38,964 nt of DNA, from assembly GCA_020724365.1 (NCBI GenBank), contig DYHD01000014.1, forward strand, positions 1 through 38,964. The letters run 5' to 3'. The translations under genes were made by a program, and so were the position numbers. Source of the DNA: Thermodesulfovibrio yellowstonii. GTDB lineage: Bacteria; Nitrospirota; Thermodesulfovibrionia; Thermodesulfovibrionales; Dissulfurispiraceae. The stretch's first letter is position 1, and the number at the start of each line of letters is the position of its first letter. The notes under the pieces were generated by a model. That model was not told the DNA's origin and searched no databases. It was given only the letters and a program-made list of their open reading frames with translations. This document shows, piece after piece, positions 9,772 through 19,561 of this stretch.

Positions 9772-11226
9772 ATGAAAAAATTTCTTCTAAGTCTCTCCAT
9801 CAACACAAAATTGATAATAATGATGCTTTTTATGAGCTTCATCCTTATCTTTATCCTGCTTATTTTTTATAATCGTTCTGAACAAAGGATCTTTTCTGAG
9901 ATTGAAAAACAGACTGCAGAACTTACAAAAGCCATACAAATTGGCGTTGAAGAAGTTACCGCAACTGGCACTACCGACGAGGCAAGATTGAGCAATTATC
10001 TTAAACAGTTGGATGCAAAAGGGATTAAGGAGATATCAATTATCAGCAATGAAGATCAGATAATAGCAAGCACTATACCCTCAAGAATTGGCGAGCATAT
10101 AACCCGTAAAAAAAAGGAATTAATAATTAAAGCAGAGCTTGGAGACCCAGTCTCTGATGAAGGCAGAACCTACAATATCATTTTCCCTGTCATTTCAGGC
10201 GGGACTAAGTATGCTTATATTCATCATGGTTACATTCACCTTAAGATAAATAAAGATGATTTTTCTGATCTCTTGAAGGCAGCTACTGTTGAAAAAATAG
10301 TGGTTACAATTGTTGTTTTTGGAATTGGCATTATTATGACGCTTATTTTTTCAAAACATTATACTCGCCCTATTCACGATGTTGTAGAGGCAGCAATGAA
10401 AGTAGCAAACGGCGATCTGAACCAAAACCTTCCTATAAAAAGTTCAGACGAGATAGGACAATTGTCAAAAAGTTTTAACCATATGGTTAACAAATTAAGG
10501 GAAAACAGAATGATTGAGGAAAGATTAAGAGAAGTGGAGCATCTTTCTGCTGTTGGGCAGTTGTCCAGAAACATGGCTCATGAGATCAGAAACCCTCTAA
10601 ATTTCATTAATTTAAGCATTGATTATATAAATGGCAAGTATATGCCCGAAGATATAAAAGATAAGGAAAGGTTTAATACCCTTATAAGCGGAATAAAAAT
10701 AGAAATACAAAGACTTAATATGCTCGTCAACGAGTTTTTAAACTATAGCAAACCTATCAGAATGAATAAGAGGCACATTAGATTTAACGAAATTATTGAT
10801 GAGCTACTTTCTATTGTGCAAGCAAAGGCTGAGGCGGAAAGGATTAAAATTATAAATGAAGGTCGGACTGATTTTGAGTTAATAATTGATCCTGAACTTA
10901 TTAAATCTTGCATCTTAAATCTTTTTACCAATGCCTTCCATGCAATGCAAAGCATCGAAAGGGAACATTACTTAAGAATTAAAACAGACATGATAAATAA
11001 TGAATTTATCCTGACAATAACTGATAATGGAGAGGGAGTTTCCTCTGAAAATATCTCTAAAATATTTGAACCATTCTTTTCAACTAAAAAAGAAGGGCTT
11101 GGACTGGGCTTGCCATTTACAAAAAGGGTTATAGAAGAACATGGCGGAAGAGTTGAATTCAAGAGCATAAAGAATGAAGGTAGCGAGGTCAAAATTATTC
11201 TTCCATATATTTCTGAAAATAAGTAA
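9772..11226 (+). CDS. membrane sensor histidine kinase (HAMP-HisKA-HATPase), partner of the sigma-54 regulator
   Basis: A 484-aa kinase from the ATG at 9772. The reading frame is open 48 nt further up (9724), but neither start has a Shine-Dalgarno and the extra N-terminus is not typical. Numbering here is from 9772. TM1 is about residues 14-34, followed by a periplasmic sensing domain (~35-173), TM2 (~175-194), HAMP (~195-247) and HisKA with phosphoacceptor H270 in MAHEIRNPLNF. The HATPase domain follows, with LFTNAFHAM, DNGEGVS and GLGLGLPFTK boxes. The LLNLI..N.L-type NtrB/ZraS kinase class fits the adjacent sigma-54 response regulator. The periplasmic stimulus is unknown. Confidence 0.88.
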   Translation: MKKFLLSLSINTKLIIMMLFMSFILIFILLIFYNRSEQRIFSEIEKQTAELTKAIQIGVEEVTATGTTDEARLSNYLKQLDAKGIKEISIISNEDQIIASTIPSRIGEHITRKKKELIIKAELGDPVSDEGRTYNIIFPVISGGTKYAYIHHGYIHLKINKDDFSDLLKAATVEKIVVTIVVFGIGIIMTLIFSKHYTRPIHDVVEAAMKVANGDLNQNLPIKSSDEIGQLSKSFNHMVNKLRENRMIEERLREVEHLSAVGQLSRNMAHEIRNPLNFINLSIDYINGKYMPEDIKDKERFNTLISGIKIEIQRLNMLVNEFLNYSKPIRMNKRHIRFNEIIDELLSIVQAKAEAERIKIINEGRTDFELIIDPELIKSCILNLFTNAFHAMQSIEREHYLRIKTDMINNEFILTITDNGEGVSSENISKIFEPFFSTKKEGLGLGLPFTKRVIEEHGGRVEFKSIKNEGSEVKIILPYISENK

Positions 11227-11272
11227 TATATACAATGCTTATTTTTAAGGTTTCAAAAATGAAAATACCTAA

Positions 11273-11295
11273 GTAGGACAGGCGTCTCGCCTGTC
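11273..11295 (+). repeat. short palindromic repeat (hairpin) copy 1
   Basis: GACAGGCG-TCT-CGCCTGTC at 11277-11295 is a perfect 8-bp stem with a 3-nt loop, preceded by GTAG. A second identical copy follows 96 bp downstream (11373-11391), and a variant lies at 17855-17873. Two copies only in tandem, so this is not a CRISPR. It is likely a short dispersed palindromic element, possibly acting as a transcript end structure for the kinase gene. Confidence 0.75.
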
Positions 11296-11337
11296 AGAAG
11301 ATTTAATCACTTTAGTCCAGCTGAGACGACTGTTTTA

Positions 11338-11477
11338 CGATATAAAAGATAAAGATTTATTAATTCCAGTAGGACAGGCGTCTCGCCTGTCAAAAAGAGG
11401 AGATAAGCAAAACATACACAACATATTGTAAATCAATAGTTTTTAACATTTTTACTTAAAAACTTTTGATAATATGG
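11338..11477 (+). repeat. long leader repeat, copy upstream of the sigma-54 regulator
   Basis: About 140 bp that recurs in inverted orientation at 17770-17907. I count roughly eight differences over the central ~122 bp. It includes the GACAGGCG hairpin (11373-11391) and runs to about 22 nt before the regulator's start codon. The other copy ends at almost the same distance before serA, so relative to the downstream gene both copies have the same orientation and position. Confidence 0.85.
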
Positions 11478-11498
11478 TTCATACATTAAGGAGTTATT

Positions 11499-12881
11499 AT
11501 GGCAGTTGTAGTTGTAATTGATGATGAATACCGTCAGGTTGAGATTATAAGAACAATATTGGAAGAAGAAGGTCATGAGGTGCATACTGCCTCATCTGGA
11601 GAAGAAGGACTGAAATTAATTAATCAATTTAACCCAGACATTGTTCTTTCAGACCTGAAAATGGGTGGTATAAGCGGGGTGGAACTTTTAGATGCCTTGC
11701 CTGATATGGCCTTAAAACCTGCATTTATTATAATGACCGCATACGGGACTATTTCATCTGCTGTGGAAGCTATGAAAAAAGGAGCTGTTGATTATCTTAC
11801 AAAGCCGCTTGATAAGGATGTAATTGTGCACAAGGTAAGAGAATCCGCTGAGAAGATCAATTTGCAAAAAGAGAACAAATGGCTCCGTTACGAACTTTAT
11901 GATAAATTTAAGATAGAAGGGATCGTGAGTAGTTCAAAGAAAATGGAGGAAACACTTGAAATAGTCAAAAAAGTGACTCCTACATCCGTTACTGTTCTAA
12001 TATATGGAGAAAGCGGAACTGGCAAGGAATTGATTGCAAGAGCGATACATTACAACAGCACAAGACGCACAGGACCTTTCACTGTGATAAATTGTGCTGC
12101 TATTCCTGATAATCTTATCGAAAGTGAGCTTTTCGGATTCGAACCAGGCGCTTTTACTGGAGCAACTCATCGTAAGATAGGGCTTTTTGAAGCTTCTGAT
12201 AAAGGAACTCTTTTCCTTGATGAGATAGGAGACCTGCCGCTGCTTACACAAACTAAGATATTGAGGATTCTTCAGGACAAAGAAATCAGAAGACTTGGTG
12301 GAAAAAATAGTATCAAAGTGGATGTAAGAATTATCGCAGCTACAAATAAACTGCTCGAAAAGGAGGTATCAACAGGAAGGTTCAGAGAGGATCTCTTTTA
12401 TAGACTTAAAGTAGTTACTATAGAACTCCCTCCCCTTAGAGAAAGAAAAGAAGACATCCCTGCCCTTGTTAAATTTTTTATTGATAAATATAATCAAGAG
12501 TTTGGCAAGAGAATAAAAGATGCGAGCGAAGCCGCAAAGAAAGAGCTAACCGACTATCTCTGGCCTGGCAATATAAGGCAGCTTGAATCAGTCATAGAGA
12601 GGGCTGTCTTAATGTGTGATAAGGACATTATAAATATAAATGATATAAAGAGCGAACTCAGACTCCCCCAAGAAGAAGGCATTCTGGATATCAATATACC
12701 AGATAGTGGAATCAATTTTGAAGAACTCGAAAAGACATTAATAAAAAAAGCTATGATTAAGTCCAATAATATTGCAACAAATGCAGCTAAACTGCTTGGA
12801 ATGAGCTATAAAACATTCTGGTACAGACTTGAAAAGTTCGGACTTAAGGGGAATTCCTCAAAAGGGGATATATATCCTTAA
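11499..12881 (+). CDS. sigma-54-dependent response regulator (NtrC family)
   Basis: A 460-aa regulator with three domains. The receiver (1-~120) has phosphoacceptor D52, acidic pair D8/D9, T80 and K102. The AAA+ sigma-54 interaction domain (~140-375) has Walker A GESGTGKE at 170-177, GAFTGA at 217-222 (the sigma-54 contact loop) and Walker B FLDE near 238-241. A Fis-type helix-turn-helix (~420-455) includes ATNAAKLLGMSYKTFWYRL. Together with the upstream kinase it forms a two-component system, although a 272-bp repeat-filled gap separates them. A well-formed -24/-12 promoter at 13270 is the likely local target. Start preceded by AAGGAG. Confidence 0.93.
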   Translation: MAVVVVIDDEYRQVEIIRTILEEEGHEVHTASSGEEGLKLINQFNPDIVLSDLKMGGISGVELLDALPDMALKPAFIIMTAYGTISSAVEAMKKGAVDYLTKPLDKDVIVHKVRESAEKINLQKENKWLRYELYDKFKIEGIVSSSKKMEETLEIVKKVTPTSVTVLIYGESGTGKELIARAIHYNSTRRTGPFTVINCAAIPDNLIESELFGFEPGAFTGATHRKIGLFEASDKGTLFLDEIGDLPLLTQTKILRILQDKEIRRLGGKNSIKVDVRIIAATNKLLEKEVSTGRFREDLFYRLKVVTIELPPLRERKEDIPALVKFFIDKYNQEFGKRIKDASEAAKKELTDYLWPGNIRQLESVIERAVLMCDKDIININDIKSELRLPQEEGILDINIPDSGINFEELEKTLIKKAMIKSNNIATNAAKLLGMSYKTFWYRLEKFGLKGNSSKGDIYP

Positions 12882-12902
12882 AAAAGGATTTATTCTTTTT
12901 TA
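12874..12902 (+). terminator. weak Rho-independent terminator of the regulator gene
   Basis: ATCCTT-AAAA-AAGGAT (12874-12889) forms a 6-bp stem followed by a T-rich run through 12902. It overlaps the stop codon of the response regulator. Short stem, so only moderate confidence. Confidence 0.45.
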
Positions 12903-13269
12903 TATTGAGACTAGTTCTATCACCAATGGACATTTCCATATAAGAGTATTTAATGAACTACCCTGTGGCAAGACCGCAGAGAATTATCAAGTTAAAGCCA
13001 ATCCATAACAATTTGTTCTTATACCCAAATCCCGAATAGATATATATCAAAAAACATTAGCATTGGTAGGACAGGGTAAAGCAACAACTCCCTAACCCCC
13101 TTGACAAGCCTTCGGCGTGAGCTCGGTCGAACTCTCAGGGTGACTGTCATGGTGAGCCCTTCGATAGACTCAGGACAAGCTTGTTGAACCATGATATATG
13201 GGACAGCTATCCTGTTAGATTAGGGATGTTTAAAAAAATTCTATATCAGGATTTGAATATAATAGGAAA
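12903..13269. repeat. non-coding stretch with degenerate palindromic repeat
   Basis: This gene-free stretch has a repeat-like block at about 13064-13215. It includes the inverted pair TCATGGT (13148-13154) and AACCATGA (13187-13194) around a segment of the TGAGCCCTTCGATAGACTCAG type, which looks like a dispersed palindromic repeat. At 12928-12941 there is a short inverted repeat (ATGGA-CAT-TTCCAT), and others near 13199-13215 could be regulator sites, but none is convincing. No coding signal seen. Confidence 0.4.
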
Positions 13270-13285
13270 TGGCATTATACTTGCA
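13270..13285 (+). promoter_or_regulatory. sigma-54 (-24/-12) promoter
   Basis: TGGCATTATACTTGCA matches the consensus TGGCAC-N5-TTGCA with the exact GG-to-GC spacing. It differs only at the less conserved C after TGGCA. Predicted transcription start is near 13296, giving a leader of about 50 nt before the secreted-protein gene at 13347. It lies about 390 bp downstream of a sigma-54-dependent regulator gene. Confidence 0.75.
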
Positions 13286-13346
13286 AATTTAGAAAGGCTA
13301 AAAATAGGGTAAATTTTAATAAACTAAGAAAGGAGGTGATTAATTG

Positions 13347-13775
13347 ATGAAGAGGTATTTAGCATTAATAGTTGCAATACTTTTTGTTTTTGCAGTTTCT
13401 TCTGTAGCAATAGCCGTAGAAAAACCTGCAGCAAAGCCAGCTGACCCAGCAGCTCCTGCAGACAAGCCGAAAGCAGATGAAAAAAAGGCTGAAAAGCCAA
13501 AGGTAAAGCAGGTGACAGGAGAAGTTGCCGCGGTTGACGCAGCAGCAAAATCTATCACTGTGAAAGGCAAAAAGGCTGATGTGACACTGACAGCAGATCC
13601 TAAGCTTCTAGCCGATGTAAAGGTTGGTGATAAGGTTACTGCAAAATTCACAATTCAGGATGGAAAGAAAGTTGCAAAAAGCATAAAGAAGGCAGAAACT
13701 AAAGCTGATAAGCCAAAAGCTGATGTAAAACCAGCTGAAAAGCCAGCAAAGCCAGCTGAAGCGCCTAAAAAGTAG
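13347..13775 (+). CDS. secreted Ala/Lys/Pro-rich protein with central beta-type domain
   Basis: A 142-aa protein from the ATG at 13347 (a TTG one codon earlier is also possible; AGGAGG is at 13331-13336). A signal peptide covers residues ~1-22 (cleavage near SVAIA-VEK). A low-complexity A/K/P/D stretch runs to ~55 and a small domain (VTGEVAAVDAAAKSITVKG...DKVTAKFTIQDGKKVAKSIK) resembles short OB/DUF5666-like beta modules. It ends in a second K/P/A-rich tail. It contains no cysteine or histidine, so metal binding by those residues is unlikely. The upstream sigma-54 promoter and nearby two-component genes suggest an envelope-stress or surface-interaction role. Exact function unknown. Confidence 0.8.
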   Translation: MKRYLALIVAILFVFAVSSVAIAVEKPAAKPADPAAPADKPKADEKKAEKPKVKQVTGEVAAVDAAAKSITVKGKKADVTLTADPKLLADVKVGDKVTAKFTIQDGKKVAKSIKKAETKADKPKADVKPAEKPAKPAEAPKK

Positions 13776-13792
13776 TTTTATTTTACACACTC

Positions 13793-13820
13793 AAGAGGCG
13801 TTCAGCAATGAGCGCCTCTT
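13793..13820. terminator. 12-bp hairpin with GCAA tetraloop between convergent genes
   Basis: AAGAGGCGTTCA at 13793-13804 pairs with TGAGCGCCTCTT at 13809-13820 (one G-U pair as RNA on the plus strand) around a GCAA loop. It stands between the secreted protein and the convergent comF gene. There is no clear T-run, so it may act as a 3'-end protective structure or a weak terminator. Confidence 0.5.
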
Positions 13821-13877
13821 AACCAATAACTTGTTTAATAATTAGACCTTACCCATAAATTAAGTTTTCATCATCAA

Positions 13878-14645
13878 TTATTCCGCAGATCCTTTATCTT
13901 GATTGATTGAGAATTCAGGTATGTTTGGGTTAATTGAAACTTCTGCTTTCAAATCAGTCGGTCTTGAATGGGCTAATGCCAGAACAGTTACGCTTTTTGC
14001 ACCTTTTTGAATAAGAGACTTCGAGCATTCTCTTACGGTAGCTCCTGAGGTGATAACATCGTCAATCAGTAATATATCTGCATTCATAACACCAGTCGCA
14101 AAAAAAGCATTCTTCATGTTCTCAAGTCGTTCTTTTCTTCTAAGCATAGTTTGTGGAGGGGTTTCTTTTATTTTGAAAAGATTGTCTATTTTAATTGGGA
14201 TATTCAGCTCCTTTGAAAGCCAACTTCCTATTAGTGCAGTTTGATTGAATTCTCGTTCACGCAATTTTTTCAAATGCAAGGGAACGGGAATTATTAAATC
14301 ACTTTCTGGGATAGGCAGTTCTAAAAGCAAACGACTGAGTGGTTTTGCAAGCCTTTTGATACCTCTGAATTTCAGCAAATGAATAGCTTTTTTAAGAGAA
14401 CTATCGTATAGACCATAATAGATAATTCTTGAAAAGGGCTGTTTTGTTTTAAGACACTCTCCACAGATACTTGTTTGTTCAGATATTGATGGGATGCCGC
14501 ATATCTTACAAGCAGGACCAATATATTTATCTATTCCTGCCCAGCAGAAAGAGCAAATGGGGCTGAACTGAAAAGCATCTGAGTTGTTGAAGCATAATGG
14601 GCATCTGGAAGGAAAAAATAAATTCAGTAATTGGCTGAGAGGCAT
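13878..14645 (-). CDS. comF: ComF-family phosphoribosyltransferase-like protein
   Basis: A 255-aa ComF/GntX family protein. An N-terminal double zinc ribbon has Cys pairs CPLC, CSFC, CKIC and CGEC (residues ~16-80). A type I phosphoribosyltransferase domain follows with the PRPP loop LLIDDVITSGAT (~190-201). In naturally competent bacteria ComF takes part in DNA uptake; in others its role is unclear. It starts 11 nt after purA stops, so it is probably co-transcribed with purA. No strong Shine-Dalgarno, and no other competence genes nearby. Confidence 0.87.
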   Translation of the reverse strand: MPLSQLLNLFFPSRCPLCFNNSDAFQFSPICSFCWAGIDKYIGPACKICGIPSISEQTSICGECLKTKQPFSRIIYYGLYDSSLKKAIHLLKFRGIKRLAKPLSRLLLELPIPESDLIIPVPLHLKKLREREFNQTALIGSWLSKELNIPIKIDNLFKIKETPPQTMLRRKERLENMKNAFFATGVMNADILLIDDVITSGATVRECSKSLIQKGAKSVTVLALAHSRPTDLKAEVSINPNIPEFSINQDKGSAE

Positions 14646-14656
14646 AAGTGTTTGCT

Positions 14657-15934
<1,278 letters not shown>

Positions 15935-15971
15935 TTATTTACCTCGCACTTTATAAAATTTATAATTATAG

Positions 15972-16165
15972 TAGAGGCTCTTGCAAGAGTCTTTGAATTG
16001 TCATTTCGAGCATAGCGAGAAATCTTATAAGTTATTGTTATTAAATGATTCCTCAGTGAGCCTGCCCTGAGCTAAGAAAAGCTTGTCTCGAACGAATGTG
16101 AGGTATTCCTCACTTTGTTCAGAATGACAAAAATGCCTGCTTCCATACTTTTGCAAGATGCTCTA
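15972..16165. repeat. MITE-like element B
   Basis: Terminal inverted repeats TAGAGGCTCTTGCAAGAGT (15972-15990) and its complement at 16147-16165 match at 16 of 19 positions. The interior begins with GTCATTTCGAGCATAGCGAG and ends TTCAGAATGAC, giving a second nested inverted pair. No coding content. It fills almost the whole space between the serA stop and the purA start region. Confidence 0.65.
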
Positions 16166-16169
16166 TTAA

Positions 16170-17747
16170 TTAAAAATATAAAATCTTAACATCAAGGATA
16201 TTAGGCAGTTGCTTAAGCTCTTCTATTATCCTATCATCAACAGGAGAATCAATATTAACAACAGATATCGCTAAACCGCCTCGTGTCTCCCTGCCGAAAT
16301 GCATTCTGCCTATATTTATTTGGTTTCTTCCAAGAAGCGAACCTATATTGCCAATAACGCCAGGTTTATCATTGTTATATAAAAATAGCATATTACCATC
16401 AGGTGTAATTTCAACAGTAAACTCATTTACCTTAACAATGCGTGGGTCTTTCTTGCTGAATAATGTACCTGCTACCCTGATGCTCTTTTTAGCTGATCTA
16501 AGGGTCATGACTATCATACTATAATAGTCTCCGGCATCAGAGCTTTTTGTTTCTTTAACCTCTATTCCGCGTTCTTTTGCGATCAAAGGAGCGTTAATAA
16601 AGTTAGCAGATTCATGAAGGATTGGTGATAATAATCCCTTAATCGCGGCAGCTGTCAGTGGGGATGTAGTCAAGGCAGAGGCTTCGCCTCTATACTCAAG
16701 ATGCACCTCTTTAACAGCTCCTTCAAACATTTGAGTAGCAAAACTGCCCATATGTTCTGCAAGGGTTATATAAGGCCTTAAAGTGTTTACTTGATCTGCC
16801 GGAATTGAAGGGAAATTAACAGCATTTCTTATAGTACCATGTATGAGATAATCTCTGATTTGTTCTGCTACGGCAATTGCAACATTTTCCTGAGCCTCTT
16901 TAGTTGAAGCTCCGAGGTGAGGAGTGCAAACTACTTTTTCATGTCCAACAAGGGGGTTGTCTTCTGGCGGCTCTTTTTCGAATACATCCATAGCGGCACC
17001 ACCAACCTTTCCACTATTTAAAGCATCTAAAAGATCCTTCTCATTTATGATGCCGCCTCTTGCACAATTGATAATATATACGCCATCTTTCATGCTGCTG
17101 ATAGTTTTCTTATTGATCATAAATTTTGTTTCTGCAGTCAAAGGTGTATGAATCGTTATAAAATCTGCTCTTTTATAGATTTCGGATATTTCCAGCTTTT
17201 CAATGCCAATTTCTTCAGCTTTCTCATCGCTCATGAAAGGATCGTAGGCAATTATATTCATTCCCATGCCCTGACACCTCCGAGCTACTTCTGTCCCAAT
17301 TCTACCTAATCCTAAAATGCCCAGAGTCTTATTATAAAGCTCAACTCCTATGAATTTCTTTTTTTCCCATTTCCCTGCAGCCATTGATGCATTTGCTTGA
17401 GGTATCTTTCTTGATACAGCAAACAACATGGCAATAGTGTGTTCAGCAGTCGTTATTGTATTGCCACCGGGGGTATTCATAACTACTATGCCCTGTTTAG
17501 AAGCAGCAACCCTATCAACATTATCAAGTCCAGAGCCTGCCCGTCCAATAACCTTTAAATTTTCAGCATGACTAATAATTTCAGAAGTGACCTTTGTAGC
17601 ACTTCTTATAACAAGTGCATGGTAATCCTTTATAATAGACTTGAGTTCCTCTGGTTTTAATCCGACTTTAACATCTACCTGCAAGCCTGCGTTTTTAAGG
17701 ATATCTACTCCTTTATTTGATATATTATCACTGACAAGAACTCTCAT
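16170..17747 (-). CDS. serA: D-3-phosphoglycerate dehydrogenase (long form)
   Basis: A 525-aa enzyme oxidising 3-phosphoglycerate to 3-phosphohydroxypyruvate, the first step of serine synthesis. The NAD-binding GLGRIG motif is near 146-151; catalytic Arg is in NCARGGIINE, Glu follows in the nucleotide domain, and the His is in CTPHLGAST. After ~320 come the intervening (ASB) domain and a C-terminal ACT domain (~450-525) for serine feedback. The ATG at 17747 is chosen because GGGAGGA lies just upstream; the frame is open 33 nt further but would enter the leader repeat. The class V aminotransferase gene upstream probably supplies the next step. Confidence 0.95.
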   Translation of the reverse strand: MRVLVSDNISNKGVDILKNAGLQVDVKVGLKPEELKSIIKDYHALVIRSATKVTSEIISHAENLKVIGRAGSGLDNVDRVAASKQGIVVMNTPGGNTITTAEHTIAMLFAVSRKIPQANASMAAGKWEKKKFIGVELYNKTLGILGLGRIGTEVARRCQGMGMNIIAYDPFMSDEKAEEIGIEKLEISEIYKRADFITIHTPLTAETKFMINKKTISSMKDGVYIINCARGGIINEKDLLDALNSGKVGGAAMDVFEKEPPEDNPLVGHEKVVCTPHLGASTKEAQENVAIAVAEQIRDYLIHGTIRNAVNFPSIPADQVNTLRPYITLAEHMGSFATQMFEGAVKEVHLEYRGEASALTTSPLTAAAIKGLLSPILHESANFINAPLIAKERGIEVKETKSSDAGDYYSMIVMTLRSAKKSIRVAGTLFSKKDPRIVKVNEFTVEITPDGNMLFLYNNDKPGVIGNIGSLLGRNQINIGRMHFGRETRGGLAISVVNIDSPVDDRIIEELKQLPNILDVKILYF

Positions 17748-17769
17748 TATTCCTCCCTTTATATCCAAA

Positions 17770-17907
17770 CATATTGTCAAAAGTTTTTAAGTAAAAATGC
17801 TAAAAACTATTGATTTACAATATGTTGTGTATGTTTTGCTTATCTCTCTTTTCTAACAGGCGAGACACCTGTCCTACTGGAATTGATACATCTTTAATCT
17901 TTCATAT
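17770..17907 (-). repeat. long leader repeat, copy upstream of serA
   Basis: Inverted copy of 11338-11477. Read on the gene-sense (minus) strand, its hairpin is GACAGGTG-TCT-CGCCTGTT (17855-17873). Both stem changes relative to the other copy are C-to-T and leave G-U pairs in RNA, so the stem survives only on the serA-sense strand. It ends about 22 nt before the serA ATG. The remaining bases up to 18017 show no further feature. Confidence 0.85.
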
Positions 17908-18017
17908 CAACTCCTCTTTTTTTTATAAAACCTTTGACATTACCTACGGGCATGACAACTTTTTCTCAAATTTAAGTCTTTTTCAACAGCTTGTAAAGTC
18001 GTTTTATAGCAAAAAGA

Positions 18018-19154
18018 CTACATCAATAATTCCTGAACCCTTGCCACACCTTTTCCAAATTCCACAGGATATCCAAGAGATTTCAAAACCATCTCTAATG
18101 CTGCGATACCCGTAATTATATCAAATATATCTGAGTAACCAAGATGTGCAAGCCTGAATATCTTGCCTTTTGCCTTATCCTGACCACCAGCAGCCGTGAT
18201 ACCATATCTTTCTCTTAATGTTTTATATATCATTTGCCCATCAATACCAGAAGGTGACTCAATTGCTGTAACTGAATCGCTCGGTGATTCTTTTGAGTAA
18301 ATATTTAACCCGATAGCCTTTACTGCCTCTCTTGTAGCATGAGCAAGTTTCTTGTGTCTCAAAAAGATATTTGCGAGTCCTTCTTTCTGGAGCATCCCGA
18401 TAGCCTCGTTCAATCCTATTATGAGCGTTACAGGTGATGTGAAATTAGTCTGATTCTTTGCAAGATTTTCTCTTTCTTTTTTAAAATTGAAATAAAATCT
18501 TTGCAGCTTTGAAGTCTCATTTTTTCTCCATGCCTTCTCGCTCACGCTGACAAAAGCAAGACCGGGGGGCAGCATGAATCCTTTTTGAGATCCCCCTACC
18601 ATTATATCAATACCCCATTCATCTGTTTTAAGATCATGAGCAACAAGTGCGCTAATTGCATCTACAATAAATATGGTGTCATCATAACCCTTTATAATTT
18701 TTCCAACGGCTTCAACATCGTGATAAACACCTGTTGATGTCTCACATGCCTGAATAAAAACACCTTTAATATCAGGGTTTTCTTTCAATTTCTTTTCAAT
18801 TATCTCAGGCTTAATAGAATAACCCCATTCAACAATTACCTCGTCAACCTCCAATCCATAAGATAGACATATCTTTATCCATCTCTCACCGAATTTTCCT
18901 CCGTTGATGACAATTACCTTGTCCCCTTTATTGAAAAAATTATTTACGGAACCTACCATACCGCCGGTTCCGGTCGCACAAAGTATGAGCACATCATTTT
19001 TAGTCTGAAAAAGCCATTGCAAGCCTTTCTTGGCAGAGTCTAAAACAGGCAAAAAATCAGCGGACCTATGATGTATAATAGGCTTAGACATTGAAAGAAG
19101 AACTTCAGACGGCACTGGGGTAGGTCCCGGAGCCAAAAGGTAACGCTTCAACAT
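18018..19154 (-). CDS. class V aminotransferase (alanine-glyoxylate / phosphoserine type)
   Basis: A 378-aa fold-type I PLP enzyme of the serine-pyruvate/alanine-glyoxylate aminotransferase family. The N-terminal LLAPGPTPVP motif, ATGTGGM phosphate-binding loop (60-66), D165 in VDAISAL and PLP lysine K191 in GGSQKGFMLPPGL are family marks. In several archaea and bacteria lacking classical SerC, this family serves as phosphoserine aminotransferase beside SerA. Gene order here (aminotransferase then serA, same strand) supports that reading, though alanine-glyoxylate activity is equally possible. GGAGG precedes the ATG. Confidence 0.88.
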   Translation of the reverse strand: MLKRYLLAPGPTPVPSEVLLSMSKPIIHHRSADFLPVLDSAKKGLQWLFQTKNDVLILCATGTGGMVGSVNNFFNKGDKVIVINGGKFGERWIKICLSYGLEVDEVIVEWGYSIKPEIIEKKLKENPDIKGVFIQACETSTGVYHDVEAVGKIIKGYDDTIFIVDAISALVAHDLKTDEWGIDIMVGGSQKGFMLPPGLAFVSVSEKAWRKNETSKLQRFYFNFKKERENLAKNQTNFTSPVTLIIGLNEAIGMLQKEGLANIFLRHKKLAHATREAVKAIGLNIYSKESPSDSVTAIESPSGIDGQMIYKTLRERYGITAAGGQDKAKGKIFRLAHLGYSDIFDIITGIAALEMVLKSLGYPVEFGKGVARVQELLM

Positions 19155-19561
19155 TCTACATAACCTCCAAAACTATAATATTTTGCAATTGAATGTTTCA
19201 AGATTGATTTAAGCTGAACTTTTATTTTAATTAAGTCAGTAAAATAATACAAGCTGCTTGAAAGACCCACAAAAACAGAGATAGGATTTCAAACACATTG
19301 ATTATCTGTCATTTCGAATACCCCCTGTCTGCGTGCCTGTCCTGAAAGATGATGCGGCATAAGACTAAGCTGTTTTAATAGATAAGACTATAGGTAGGTC
19401 ACACTGGGGCAGGTCTTTATAGCCTTTTGAAAAACTCTTTTTCTCCTTTATCCGTAATTCCCGCCCCCATTTTCACGAGGGTAAACTCCAGCAGGAATCC
19501 AGTATTTTGAAAGACTTATAGATGTCAGTTTGCACGGGAAAAATGCATTAATTATATAAAA
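19155..19561. repeat. non-coding stretch with truncated MITE-like element
   Basis: Positions 19272-19325 closely match the left end of the element at 21799 (terminal AAAACAGAGATAG, then ATCTGTCATTTCGAATACCCC). No matching right terminal repeat is found, so this copy seems truncated or rearranged. The block 19445-19510 (TTCCCGCCCCC...GGAATCCAGTATTTTGAAAG) resembles another fragment of a dispersed palindromic repeat. TTGAAAGAC occurs at both 19259 and 19513. No coding signal. Confidence 0.5.

Noticed and set aside
11273..11391. Two identical palindromes 96 bp apart, considered as a CRISPR start
   Set aside because: Only two copies, a 19-bp perfect hairpin, a third copy at 17855 in another context, and no cas genes. 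Fits a dispersed palindromic repeat.
16170..17780. Longer serA start at 17780
   Set aside because: It would place the N-terminus next to the leader repeat, lacks a ribosome site, and adds residues not seen in the family. The ATG at 17747 has GGGAGGA.
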